From NCBI RefSeq assembly GCF_036588685.1, contig NC_086377.1, positions 75,770,283 to 75,834,282 of the forward strand: a stretch of 64,000 bases of DNA. The letters run 5' to 3'. A program made the translations under genes and the position numbers. Source of the DNA: Mytilus trossulus (lineage: Eukaryota; Mollusca; Bivalvia; Mytilida; Mytilidae). Positions 10,269-21,953 of the stretch are shown one piece after another. The notes under the pieces were generated by a model. The model did no database searches. It saw nothing but the letters and a program-made list of their open reading frames with translations, and had not been told where the DNA came from. Numbering within the stretch: the stretch's first letter is position 1; the number at the start of each line of letters is the position of its first letter.

Positions 10269-10974
10269 TATATAAAGACTACACAAAGCAATTCAAACCA
10301 GTAAGTATTAAAGCATTATGCAGTCTTTACTAACAGACATATGACTTCTCAATGTGCGATATATGCAATCGTTCTGATTCTTAGCAAGTTATGACCAAAT
10401 AAAAAAGAAAGAATTAAATATATTCTATTACATCCCAATTTTCCAAAATATTACTTCTGGAAGGTGTACAGTAGCCTCTCTCTGAATTCGCGTCCATTTA
10501 CATTTTGTAGAGACCCTACAAAGACAGATCTCGATCACAACCCTGAAGCTTACAGTTCGACACATTTAGAAAGGCATATTCGACGAGAGGAAGCGACTAA
10601 CAGGTCCCTGTTAAAGAATCTTATATTTGACGAAGCATACTGAGTCTTACAAGTTTACTGAACAGTCAGTTATATTTCATCAGTCATTACAGTATAACTG
10701 GTTTACTTGTGTTTTGATGAAGATAAATGAAAACTCACCCTAACTATACCATGTTACAAAGTATATAGTACGATATTACTTATCCATTTTTTAAAATCAA
10801 TATGGACTTTAATTATTCAAGGTACATTGACAATTATTTCCTTCTATTGTACATAAAGAACATGGTGACAGACAACTACCTTGAAGATTTATAGGGTTTC
10901 AACAGTGATCCCATAGTAATGAAATACACGTATGACAAACTACAATTAGTCTTTTGAAATCTTTCTCAATTGTA
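10269..10974. other. Non-genic stretch
   Basis: AT-rich sequence with no coding frame of note, RNA gene or recognised repeat. Confidence 0.4.
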
Positions 10975-11155
10975 CAATGGGTGCACTCGACTCCAATCTT
11001 AATTGACTAGACTTGTCAGTTTTCCTATCGATGATCGGTGGTTTTCTCCGGGTACTCCGGTCTCCTAACTAATAAAAACTGACCGCCACAAAATAGCCTA
11101 AATGCGGTGCTTAAAAGTGGCATTTAAACACCAAAAAATCAAATCAAATCAAATA
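10975..11155 (+). repeat. SINE with (AAATC)n tail
   Basis: It contains GGTTTTCTCCGGGTACTCCG, then CTGACCGCCACAAAATAGCC and AAGTGGCATTTAAACACC, and ends in tandem AATCA units at 11137-11155. This body-and-tail layout is known from widely distributed mollusc SINEs. The tRNA-like head is not clear here, so the copy is probably 5' truncated or old. Confidence 0.7.
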
Positions 11156-11484
11156 TTTTGATACAAAAAGTTAAAATATTGATACTGATGTCTTATTATT
11201 AATCTTCGTTTATCAAGTTTTATTCGAGGTTTTAAAAGGGAACAGTTGACGAAACATTTTTTTTCGATATGATAGTGTGCTTAGATATATATTTATAATG
11301 TACTTTATCAATAGAAAAGCCGGAGTATTAATTATAGTGTTGAACGGAATATAATATTATGAATTGCTTGACAAACTTAAAAATCTCTGAGATTGCATTA
11401 TCATTTAGTGTGTTAATTTCAAGAGAAAAACTATACAAACTTTAAATACATTCTCAAACCTAATAAATTTATAATCGTTAATGA

Positions 11485-12225
11485 CAAGACAAGACAATAT
11501 TTTATTGGCACAAACGCATTTACAATAAATGGTAATGACCGAATGGATAAACAATTTGCTATACATGGTAGTAAAATACAAACAATTATATATATATATG
11601 TGAATAAACGATTAAAGGTATAATGAAAATCTATTACAATAGATTACTTCTTGCATTAAAACAATTTGTTACGAAAGAGGAAGATAATTTTAGTGCCTTA
11701 TAGGATGTATTATTAAGTATGAGATTTATTATATTTTTATCACACAATGTGGTTACACTTTTTCCTGTAATATTAAACATTTTTAATACAAAAGACTCTC
11801 TAATACTGGAGTAACCGCTACAGTGTAGCAACATGTGCTGTTCATTTTTAATTTCGCCACTTTTACAGATTTCACAAATTCTTTGATCTTTGGGCATTTT
11901 TAAATATCTTCCTCTTTCAATGGCAAGGTTATGAGCACTAACTCTTAATTTACATAATGATGATCGATCTGATCTATTTTTTAAAGCATCAACATAACCT
12001 GCCCGTTCATTTATTTTGTAGACACTCTGGAAAAATATTAATTTAGGAGATGCTGAAATATTTGCATGTTGTTCCTGAAAACCCTGATCAGTTAGTCTTT
12101 GTTTTATGAAACCAAACAGGGGTTTAATAGTAAGGTTATCATTTGACAAATAAGATAAACCTAAGTTTTGAATAATAATATTTAACTTTTTAACCCATGG
12201 GTTGCTTTTTTTTTGTAGCATTATA
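11485..12225 (-). pseudogene. 5'-truncated LINE, C-terminal end of the reverse transcriptase ORF
   Basis: A 195-residue open frame at 11634-12221 carries the C-terminal part of a non-LTR retrotransposon polyprotein. A conserved LRVSAHNLAIERGRY block is followed by a zinc-binding cluster with CEIC and a downstream H and C (RICEICKSG, QHMLLHC). Such clusters follow the thumb of LINE reverse transcriptases. Below the stop, the minus strand gives a short 3' tail with AATAAA and then repeated TTGTC units to about 11485, which fits a LINE ending in a simple repeat. The reverse transcriptase core and endonuclease are absent, so it is a dead 5'-truncated insertion. The open frame suggests it is not very old. 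Confidence 0.8.
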
Positions 12226-12640
12226 TATTATATATAATAACACATGGCTTAATAAAAACTATGTGATAAAGAGAGACAAAAAACGAGCTGGATTTGCCAT
12301 ATCTTAAATAAATAACTTTAAATGACATCCGAATATAAAATGTGAGATTCTAGTGTTATTAGTCATTGAACTATCTATTACGCTCAAACAATGTGTCTTT
12401 TGTATATATATTTAAAATTTCCACACATGGATAAACTTGTATGGCTCTTTGTTATATTGCACCTGGTGTATGTAACAGAATTATTTGGTGTCGAAAACAA
12501 TGACGAAGACTTTAATATTTGTTCACTCGAAATATTTCCTGTACACTTATAACATGTATAACTTGTAAACTTATTTTGTTGATTTATCTATGCCTTCTAC
12601 CCCATTGGGGTATAACTGTGCATTATTCAATAAACGTTTA
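12226..12640. other. Non-genic stretch
   Basis: No coding or repeat structure was recognised. Confidence 0.35.
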
Positions 12641-12644
12641 TACT

Positions 12645-12964
12645 ACAATCAGCTATTTTACTATACAGATAAAGCTATACGTATAAACGTTAGCTTTATA
12701 CGTCAATGACATCAACTAACCTATAAGCCCCGCCTACTCATCAGAACTTCTGTATTTCATCAACAACGTCACGTCACAACCATCACAACGTGGAGTAACA
12801 ATGGTCCAACTTTTATGAATTTAAACTTGTTCTGTCTTCAAATTGGTAATTTATATACCATGTCTATTAAACATTATTAATTAGGTTAGAACCTCGCATT
12901 TCCCCTGTTTCTAAGCCTCATACAAATAAATTTCATATTTCAAGACAATATACGTATATTGTCT
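12645..12964. repeat. Duplicated words related to the inverted-repeat element to the right
   Basis: CAATCAGCTATTT and ATACAGATAAAGCTATACGT occur near 12650 and again near 12970. The segment 12890-12964 (AACCTCGCATTTC, then TTTCTAAGCC and an arm ending ATACGTATATTGTCT) repeats the right half of the element at 13238-13386. The region therefore holds at least two partial copies of one family. Confidence 0.6.
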
Positions 12965-13237
12965 AATTATACTGCAATCAGCTATTTAACTATACAGATA
13001 AAGCTATACGTATAAACTTGTTATGTCTTCAAATTGGTTATTTATATACCATGTTTATTAAATGTTATAAATTAAATTCATTTTCCCTTTCTAATTCCTG
13101 AAAATGTCCATGTCCTACCGCCGGGACTACGCTCATATGAAAAAACCCCCAAAATGGTACCACATGAGGGACATTCCAAACTCTTTTTTTTTAACAACAA
13201 TTTGTTACATATTTTTTTTTTATAGATTTCAGTATAA

Positions 13238-13386
13238 AGACAATATACGTATAGTGTCTTGAAATATGAAAATTATTTGTATTCGGCACAAAACGGGAAT
13301 ATGCTCGGTACAACCTCGCATTTCAACCGTTTCTAAGCCTCATACAAATAAATTTCATATTTCAAGACACTATACGTATATTGTCT
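13238..13386. mobile_element. Miniature inverted-repeat element with 44-bp arms
   Basis: The arms at 13238-13281 and 13343-13386 are near-perfect reverse complements over 44 bases. They begin AGACAATATACGTATAGTGT and end ACTATACGTATATTGTCT. Only about 60 bases separate them. No coding capacity is present, so it is a non-autonomous foldback-type element. Confidence 0.8.
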
Positions 13387-13789
13387 AAATACAAATTTTA
13401 ACTTCGTTACTTTTGCGAGATGCAACACATTCACATGCTACTTTTTACGGCAGTCTATGGTCTCATTGCAGATTTTATTTTTACTTTGTACATTTGCATG
13501 TTTCAAATCTCCATTTTTTTGCGGATACTCCTCTTTTGTACAGACTAAATGTTAGTCAAAATAGATTTGTTCACAAAATCCTATAAAATCATGTCTTTTC
13601 CAAATAATTTGTTTCGACAAGGACGTCAGTATTCTTAAATTCAATTTTACGTGACTATTTACTCTTCATGATCCGCGCAAATATGACGTTAACCCTTGTA
13701 TTAGTGTATTTGTTTTATCTACTACACATGCTTTACGGTCCGTTTAACTTTAAGCCGGAAGTCTTGGAGGCACCGTATAGTCTGAATTA
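13387..13789. other. Non-genic stretch
   Basis: No supported gene. An 82-codon frame starting at 13668 runs into the family C copy and is likely chance. Confidence 0.35.
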
Positions 13790-13794
13790 TATAA

Positions 13795-13978
13795 GAGGGA
13801 CGAAAGATACCAAAGGGACAGTCAAACTCGTAAATCCAAAACAAACTGACAACGCCATGGCTAAAAATGAAAAAGACAAACAGAAAAACAATAGTACACA
13901 TGACACAACATATTAAACTAAAGAATAAATAACACGAACCCCACCAAAAACTAGGGGTGATCTCAGGTTAGAGAATAG
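13795..13978 (+). repeat. Repeat family C, 3'-truncated copy
   Basis: It begins AGAGGGACGAAAGATACC and runs through CACCAAAAACTAGGGGTGAT, then departs after CTCAGGTTAGAG. It is very similar over this span to the copy starting at 14228. Confidence 0.85.
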
Positions 13979-14227
13979 AAACGAGTAAACTGCTTCGCTG
14001 AGCGCAGCATACGCCCACAGAGGTCAACTCCTGAACAGTTGGTGCAAAAATAGACACGATATTCAAGCTTGATACAGGTCTGAATTTGGATTGTAATTAA
14101 AAATTTGACATATTATAGGTATCTGAATAAATGTAGTAAAACAACTTGAAATTTATATCATATGAATTGAATTTATATTCAATTAAAGATTTCTGAGTAA
14201 ATATGTTGTCAGACTATAAATAACTAC

Positions 14228-14597
14228 AAAAGAGGGACGAAAGACACCAAAGGGACAGTCAAACTCGTTAATCTAAAACAAACTGACAACGCCATGGCTA
14301 AAAATGAAAAAGACAAACAGAAAAACAATAGTACACATGAAAAAACATAGAAAACTAAAGAATAAACAACACGAACCCCACCAAAAACTAGGGGTGATCT
14401 CAGGTGCTCCGGAAGTGTAAGCAGATCCTGCTCCACATGTGGCACCCGTCGTGTTGCTTATGTGATTACAAATCCGGTAAATAGTCTAATTCGGTAGGTC
14501 AAATTCATGAAAGGGAAGGGGATTGTAGTTACGACGTAAGGAACATATCCGATATCATTTGTGAAACCGTTATTCCATAACAGTCAACCGTTAAGTT
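14228..14597 (+). repeat. Repeat family C, full-length copy
   Basis: This is the most complete copy, from AAAAGAGGGACGAAAGACAC to CCATAACAGTCAACCG, about 370 bases. The minus strand of the first 220 bases is open for 73 codons (14224-14445, starting MPHVEQDLL). The same reading frame start reappears in the copy at 59577-59812. Family C has no visible long inverted repeats and no A-rich tail, so its class is unresolved. Confidence 0.85.
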
Positions 14598-15845
14598 GAT
14601 AGAAAGGAATTCGAAAAGCAAAACAAAAACCAAATTTCCCCTCCGAAAAAAATATCTAAATGATCAAATAAAAAGGGCAATTGAATTTAAAGAAAACGTA
14701 AACTTTTTTGCATTTGCAAATCATTATTTATTCATTCCTTTTGTTCTCATTTTGAGAAAATACAATTACATTTTTTATATATGAATATGTGTGTAATACA
14801 TTATCATATCTTTCATTTACAATCCATTTAAAAGGTTATTGTTCCCAATGTACCGTCTAGTTACTAAACATTTAATAAAACACGCGCGATTTGTCTATTT
14901 ATTTAAAATTTTACCCTTAAATAAACAAACAGGATCTTTCTTATATTGTACCGAAAGTTTTTAAAAGAAGTATATTATGTGTAGTTACATATGTAAACAG
15001 GCTTGTTATTCTATTTATGAACATTTCATTCTAGTTGCATTTCCATATTATATGCTAGCGATACATGTAACAAGTTTTAGCATTTTGAGGAGCTTACTTC
15101 TTAACCTTTGAGTGTACATGATTGAGGAACAAAATCGCCGACAGAAGCAACACTATGTCTAGATTAATTAAACATTCTTCAACAATAGATAGATGGCAAC
15201 GTTATATTTCAAACTAATAAATATCTAAATTCGTAAAAGTTAGGAACCATTCAAAGAGAAAAATAAATATGTCATATTAACCAAAACTTGGCTTTGGCTA
15301 GGTCTGTAGTATCCTCTCTTTTTATTCACGTTTATTCACACTATACAGAGGTTTTATAACGATAGACCTGCACCATGCAGTTTATTATTCGACACAATTG
15401 TAAATGTGAAAATTATATATAAAAAAGCCATTAACTAATCCAGTGTGTTGGAGGTAATTCTATCTTATGCTTCTGGTCAGGTTTGGTAAACAAAAGAAAT
15501 GGGGGGAATTATATTGAAAAGCATGAATCAAATGTAACATGTTGTTTAAATAATTGTGATCTTTGATTCATATGAAACACAATATAAGGTGAAATAAAGG
15601 GTTAGAGGTAAGAAATACAAGCGTCAACTAATAATAAGAGCTATGATATAATGTTTTGTAAACTGTAGTCTAACGTGAAATAGTCCTTTCTAGTCTAGAT
15701 TAAATAATTAAAGCTTGAGTGTTTACGACAACGTTTTCTTCATTTTGATATCTACAAAACGTATTACACAGAATATTTATCGTATATATAAGGATTGAAT
15801 GGCATATAACATAATACAACTGACTATCAACAATACATTCCATGT
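14598..15845. other. Non-genic stretch
   Basis: AT-rich sequence without a recognisable gene or mobile element. The short frames at 14596-14784 and 15700-15894 have no domain and low-complexity composition. Confidence 0.4.
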
Positions 15846-15993
15846 CATATAAAAAAGAAGATGTGGTATGATTGCCAAAGAGACAACTCTCCACAAGAGA
15901 CCATATGACCAGGAAATTAACAACTGTGTGTCACCGTAGGGATTTCAACAATGAGCAAAGCCCATACCGCTATAAAAGGCTCCGAAATGACAA
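15846..15993 (-). repeat. SINE-like repeat family A
   Basis: On the minus strand it reads from the GGCTCC and CCCATACC side to the fixed end, here AATCATACCACATCTTC. It is the same subfamily as the copy at 58560-58830, sharing words such as TTGCTCATTGTTGAA with small changes. Confidence 0.7.
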
Positions 15994-16132
15994 TAACTAG
16001 TAACTAGTAAGTAGACTATTTTACTGTTTTGTACGAGAAAATTAAAACGTGTCTACTCAATAGTCATTTATATTTCTTGAATTGTAATTGTGCAGTAAAT
16101 CAAGAAGACTATAAAATTATAAAAACCTCCGA

Positions 16133-16168
16133 AGGGGGGGGGGGGGTTGGGGGGGGTTGGGGGGTTGG
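16133..16168 (+). repeat. G-rich tract, (G6-13)TT units
   Basis: Runs of 13, 8 and 6 G are separated by TT. Such blocks are classic quadruplex formers. The unit resembles TTGGGG telomere-like repeats but the G runs are too long and irregular to call it telomeric. Confidence 0.8.
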
Positions 16169-17086
16169 CTGCTGGTCTACAAAACGTCTCATAAGTGAAA
16201 CTAATATCTGCAAGATTAAAAGGTCAAAAACAGGGCACGAAATCCTGAAAAGTTTGTTTTCCAAAAACAGATACTATGATATTTTCCAGGGTTAACCAAA
16301 TGAAAAGAAATGATTGTATATGTTAGTAACTAAACTTTAATTAGAATAAATATCCAAATATCGACGATTTTTTGATAATTATTAAACACATTATTTCCTA
16401 TTATTGTGTTTTTATAATAGTAAAAACTTTTATACAGGTGTAACATATTTCAAAAATGAATACGAAAACAAAATATGAAACCTTTTCAACAAAACCCGAT
16501 TTTGAAATATTATATCCTAGCCTAACAATAGTGTCGTGACTAAAATATCGACCACGTACACATTGTGTGCCTTTTGTGATTTTTGTTAAAGGTCCTCGCA
16601 TGAATAAACATAAATGCCTCAGTTATATTGCACCTTAAGTATTTAAAAGAAGTAATGGGTTACGTAGACATTTCAGAAAACTTTACATGATTTCAATCGA
16701 AATATTTGCTGTACACTTAAAATATTATTTTTCATTTCTGCGAGTTATAACGAATTCATAACAGCTGTCGATGGTCTTATTTTATAAAAGATTTACCCTG
16801 CTCTGCGGAATGTTTGAAATCTCGCGCGGTACATACTAAATGATAAATAGATTGACAGACCTTTTCCCCTCAAAATAAGGTATTGCTATCTATATTGTAA
16901 TGCCAACTATCCATGGTCCTTGCAAAGTAGGCATATAATAGGGATATAATTGAAAACATCCACTTCTTTTGAACTTTGGAATCATTCCACATATCCTTAT
17001 TTTCATATATATATTCTTTTGTTTTAGATTTATTTGTAACTGTTTCTGTTTTTTTTTATCTCATCATTCCGTTTCAATTTCGTACT
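16169..17086. other. Non-genic stretch
   Basis: No gene or repeat recognised. Confidence 0.35.
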
Positions 17087-17090
17087 TTAG

Positions 17091-17191
17091 TTGGCGTACT
17101 AAATTATAATCCTAGTACCTTTGATAACTATTATTTGGCCTTTTTAACATTTTCACTGATTAGTCTTTTGTAGACGAAACGCGCGTCTGAA
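17091..17191 (+). ncRNA. Hammerhead ribozyme relic A
   Basis: The core is read as CTGATTA (17156-17162), stem II GTCT with AGAC (17163-17166 and 17172-17175), GAAA (17176-17179), then CGCGCGTC with the putative cleavage after C17187. Stem I is formed by TTCA (17152-17155) and TGAA (17188-17191). One catalytic position is changed: the consensus CTGATGA has T in place of the second G, so this copy should be inactive. Upstream, GGCGTACTAAATTATAATCC (near 17093) is the sequence that follows the cleavage site in relic B. About one repeat unit is therefore present. Confidence 0.75.
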
Positions 17192-19068
17192 GACTTTAGA
17201 CTATACCATACAGCCTAAAAAACTTCAAGACATTTCTCTGCATTTACATTAATTTGTTAAAACCATTGAAGGTCTGTGAATGCGTTACATTCCTATGTAT
17301 ACGTATTCAAGACTTGAGGGGAAAAGAGGGTGTCGTTGTGGAACTGATTTTTCGACATAGATAGACATACACTGAGAATGCAACAATAAATCATGTTTTT
17401 TTTTTCTACATAGAACCTTAAAAACTAAGAAATTATAAAATGTTTTCTATAAAAAGAGAACAATCGACGATCAGCAAAAGAATTCTGACTGACCGAATGA
17501 TGTTATGAAACTTAAAGGAGTGTTTAATAGGAAAGTTTTCATAAACCTGACCTTTTACTTTTAGAAACAAAAAATACATATCTCATTTAAATATAGATGA
17601 CATTCAATTGTTAAATATTAAGAAGTTACTTGTTAAATACAAACTATTGTCTGAAGACAGAAACAAAATGTGCTTACCTCAAACTGACTTAAATATCTGT
17701 CAAATATCAATATGCGAGTTATTCACTATCAAACCGTTCACTTATATCCCATCTTAAAATTTAAACTTCAGACTACATAACGTGTAGTTACTGAGTAAAG
17801 ATAAAACACACGCTATTTGTCTTTTTATTTAAAAGATATCCGCTTGAACAAACATACAATGTCCTTGGTTATATTTTACCTAAGGTATTTAAAAAAGAAA
17901 ATTTAATATGGTTACAGGTGTAAACAGTCTTTGTACGTATTTATCCGAATTGTGCGCACTGTCAAAATATAAAATAATTAAACTACTGAATTCATATGAA
18001 AATCAAACACGGAATTTTTTTGTTATCAATTTACAAAATTAAAACCTTTAGACATGAAACGACTGTAAATCAACTGCTATATTCCTTATTTATGAAAGAC
18101 TTTTCCTTGTTTAGAAAATGGTTTATTAAACCTGGTTTATTACCTTGCTTAACCTTTAATTTGTATGACAGTTGCATATAATTCAACTATATTGACAACA
18201 ATCTGTGAGCAAAACATACAAACATAATATGGAAAATGTAAAAAAAATAGTTATAGCAGTCGACATTTTGTAACAGTGAAACATATCAAAAACTGGCCGC
18301 CCGTCGGACCACAGAAAACAACCGCTTTGTAGGAGTGGCTGGTTCGTCAGAATTTAAGTCACTTCGAGTTACTTCCCTTATTATATATGTATTTGTGGAC
18401 ATTTGAAAATATATATTACCTTAATCGAAATGTATGTGAAATTTTGTTTTTTTATATTATATGTATCATAAAATACAGGTACAATTTTTATTTCATCTTA
18501 TTTCATTTTTTTTTTTTTGCAGGAATAATTGATAAACATATCATACAGTAATGGTATTTTTTATTTATCAAGTTGTTCACCTTAAAACGTTTTCAATATG
18601 TCTCAAGAGTTATGACTACTTATGTGTAGCATGTGTGTTAATGTTAATGTCCGTCACAACATGATACGCTTGATTATTTAAACAGACTCGACAAGTAAAC
18701 CGTTATCAGTCAGATGCATTTGTCCTGATTGCCAGGATTACCTTCTTTGTTAATATAACACTTATATGCTCTAATCAGTGATTGTAGGTGACAACGCTGG
18801 TTTTATGATGATGCATTCATTTGATTGCTATTAGATAAATACACAAATTCCATTTATTATCTAGGTTTTTCGGCGTAGCCGGTTTTAAAAGAATACAGGA
18901 CAATTTATTTAAATACAAATCATCAGGTACTTATTTATTCGGTAAGCTGTTTAAAAAGGTTACATCACAAAAATAATGAATTCCTATGAAAATTAAAAAC
19001 AGAAAGTCTCAAATCAAATGGCTATATTAAAGACTGAAACACATCAAACGAACGGATAATAATCACGC
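17192..19068. other. Non-genic stretch
   Basis: No supported gene. The 61-codon frame at 17996-18181 is unconvincing. Around 18990-19060 there are weak family B-like words. Confidence 0.4.
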
Positions 19069-21096
19069 TTCATTCTGTATGTTGTGTCCGAAGTCAGAAG
19101 GCAGTAATTAGACATTACCGTTTGTTGCTGTTATACATATTTGGTATTCATTCTGTATGTTGTGTCCGAAGTCAGAAGGCAGTAATTAGAAATTACCGTT
19201 TGTTGCTGTTATACATATTTGGTATTCATTCTGTATGTTGTGTCCGAAGTCAGAAGGCAGTAATTAGAAATTACCGTTTGTTGCTGTTATACATATTTGG
19301 TATTCATTCTGTATGTTGTGTCCGAAGTCAGAAGGCAGTAATTAGAAATTACCGTTTGTTGCTGTTATACATATTTGGTATTCATTCTGTATGTTGTGTC
19401 CGAAGTCAAAAGGCAGTAATTAGAAATAACCGTTTGTTGCTGTTATACATATTTGGTATTCATTCTGTATGTTGTGTCCGAAGTCAGAAGGCAGTAATTA
19501 GAAATTACCGTTTGTTGCTGTTATACATATTTGGTATTCATTCTGTATGTTGTGTCCGAAGTCAGAAGGCAGTAATTATAAATTACCGTTTGTTGCTGTT
19601 ATACATATTTGGTATTCATTCTGTATGTTGTGTCCGAAGTCAAAAGGCAGTAATTAGAAATTACCGTTTGTTGCTGTTATACATATTTGGTATTCATTCT
19701 GTATGTTGTGTCCGAAGTCAGAAGGCAGTAATTAGAAATTACCGTTTGTTGCTGTTATACATATTTGGTATTCATTCTGTATGTTGTGTCCGAAGTCAGA
19801 AGGCAGTAATTAGAAATTACCGTTTGTTGCTGTTATACATATTTGGTATTCATTCTGTATGTTGTGTACGAAGTCAGAAGGCAGTAATTAGGAATTACCG
19901 TTTGTTGCTGTTATACATATTTGGTATTCATTCTGTATGTTGTGTCCGAAGTCAGAAGGCAGTAATTAGAAATTACCGTTTGTTGCTGTTATACATATTT
20001 GGTATTCATTCTGTATGTTGTGTCCGAAGTCAAAAGGCAGTAATTAGAAATTACCGTTTGTTGCTGTTATACATATTTGGTATTCATTCTGTATGTTGTG
20101 TCCGAAGTCAGAAGGCAGTAATTAGAAATTACCGTTTGTTGCTGTTATACATATTTGGTATTCATTATGTATGTTGTGTCCGAAGTCAGAAGGCAGTAAT
20201 TATAAATTACCGTTTGTTGCTGTTATACATATTTGGTATTCATTCTGTATGTTGTGTCCGAAGTCAAAAGGCAGTAATTAGAAATTACCGTTTGTTGCTG
20301 TTATACATATTTGGTATTCATTCTGTATGTTGTGTCCGAAGTCAGAAGGCAGTAATTAGAAATTACCGTTTGTTGCTGTTATACATATTTGGTATTCATT
20401 CTGTATGTTGTGTACGAAGTCAGAAGGCAGTAATTAGGAATTACCGTTTGTTGCTCTTATACATATTTGGTATTCATTCTGTATGTTGTGTCCGAAGTCA
20501 GAAGGCAGTAATTAGAAATTACCGTTTGTTGCTGTTATACATATTTGGTATTCATTCTGTATGTTGTGTACGAAGTCAGAAGGCAGTAATTAGGAATTAC
20601 CGTTTGTTGCTGTTATACATATTTGGTATTCATTCTGTATGTTGTGTACGAAGTCAGAAGGCAGTAATTAGAAATTACCGTTTGTTGCTGTTATACATAT
20701 TTGGTATTCATTCTGTATGTTGTGTCCGAAGTCAGAAGGCAGTATTTAGAAATTACCGTTTGTTGCTGTTATACATATTTGGTATTCATTCTGTATGGTG
20801 TGTCCGAAGTCAGAAGGCAGTAATTAGAAATTACCGTTTGTTGCTGTTATACATATTTGGTATTCATTCTGTATGTTGTGTCCGAAGTCAGAAGGCAGTA
20901 ATTAGAAATTACCGTTTGTTGCTGTTATACATATTTGGTATTCATTCTGTATGGTGTGTCCGAAGTCAGAAGGCAGTATTTAGAAATTACCGTTTGTTGC
21001 TGTTATACATATTTGGTATTCATTCTGTATGTTGTGTCCGAAGTCAGAAGGCAGTAATTAGAAATTATCGTTTGTTGCTGTTATACATATTTGGTA
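19069..21096 (+). repeat. 78-bp tandem array, exactly 26 copies, open as one long frame
   Basis: The monomer starts TTCATTCTGTATGTTGTGTC and the array is 2028 bases (26 x 78). Because 78 is divisible by three and the monomer has one stop-free frame, 19122-21158 reads as a 678-residue frame. Its 26-residue repeat is LLLLYIFGIHSVCCVRSQKAVIRNYR written in two parts: LLLLYIFGIHSVC and CVRSQKAVIRNYR. Copies differ at few sites, and variants recur in linked order: a TATAAATT unit is followed by a TCAAAAGG unit at copies 7-8 and 15-16. That points to block duplication inside the array. Both silent and replacement changes occur, so there is no clear sign of protein-level selection. Confidence 0.95.
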
Positions 21097-21164
21097 TTCT
21101 TTCATTGTTTGTTCATACACTAAGCCGTAACTTTTATCGTTTGCATTGTTTTACATGATTCTTT

Positions 21165-21320
21165 TCTGAGCCTTGTATAGCTGACTATACGGGATGGGTA
21201 TGTTCTCATTCTTCAAGGCCGTACGGTTACCTTTAGTTGTTACTTCATGTGTCAATTAGTCTCTTGTGAAGAAATGTCTTGTAGCCTTTATATACCACAT
21301 CTTCTTTTTTGTATATGCAG
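21165..21320 (+). repeat. SINE-like repeat family A
   Basis: It contains GCTGACTATACGGGATGGG, AAGGCCGTACGGTTACC and the end ATACCACATCTTCTTTTTTG. It lies just right of the 78-bp array. Confidence 0.75.
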
Positions 21321-21799
21321 TATTTCAGGAATCTAATGCTTTAATCATCTAATAGCAGTTCACGTTTGTATACATCGTTTTTCTTTATATTTGTGGCAAA
21401 ACCAAAATCTTTTTTTTTTTTTAAACGTAATAAATATCTTTATTTCAAATTTGCTGTTACAATTTACCAAGTTTACAGCTTGTAACTTAGTATTCCTCTT
21501 GTTAGTTTACCTAATAGTTTAGGGAAACACTATTTGGTAAGATATAACTTATTCATAATATTAGTATCTATAGTTATAATTGATTTCACAAATATATTAA
21601 ATAAATATTGTGAATACACATACAGATCTTTGTTAAAATATTTCTTGTCTTTTTTTTTTATATCTTAAATTTTCCGGAATTATTTCCGTTATCGATTTTA
21701 TCGAATGATCCGTGTTCCATTGAAAGAAATTGGGCTTAGAAAAAGTTCGGCAAGCATGTGCGTTATCGCATTACCGAGTGTGTCTAATATTCTTGTATA
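21321..21799. other. Non-genic stretch up to the transposon
   Basis: AT-rich, with T10 and T9 runs. The last four bases, TATA at 21796-21799, recur at 33858-33861 on the far side of the transposon pair. Confidence 0.4.
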
Positions 21800-21953
21800 C
21801 ATAATTTCGAACATCCGGGTATTGGACTACAGAGTTACTTCCCTTTACATTGTTGTTACTATGAGCGGTGAAGCGATCCGCCATCGTTATTGCAAGTTTC
21901 GATACATACACAACGTTTATTGCACCTTTCTGTAAAAATAAAGAACTGACAAC

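Noticed and set aside
13668-13916. 82-codon frame with a hydrophobic N-terminus as a secreted peptide gene
   Set aside because: Its second half is family C repeat sequence and no splice or polyadenylation context supports it.
16133-16168. Interstitial telomere
   Set aside because: G runs of 6-13 separated by TT do not match the TTAGGG repeat expected in molluscs.
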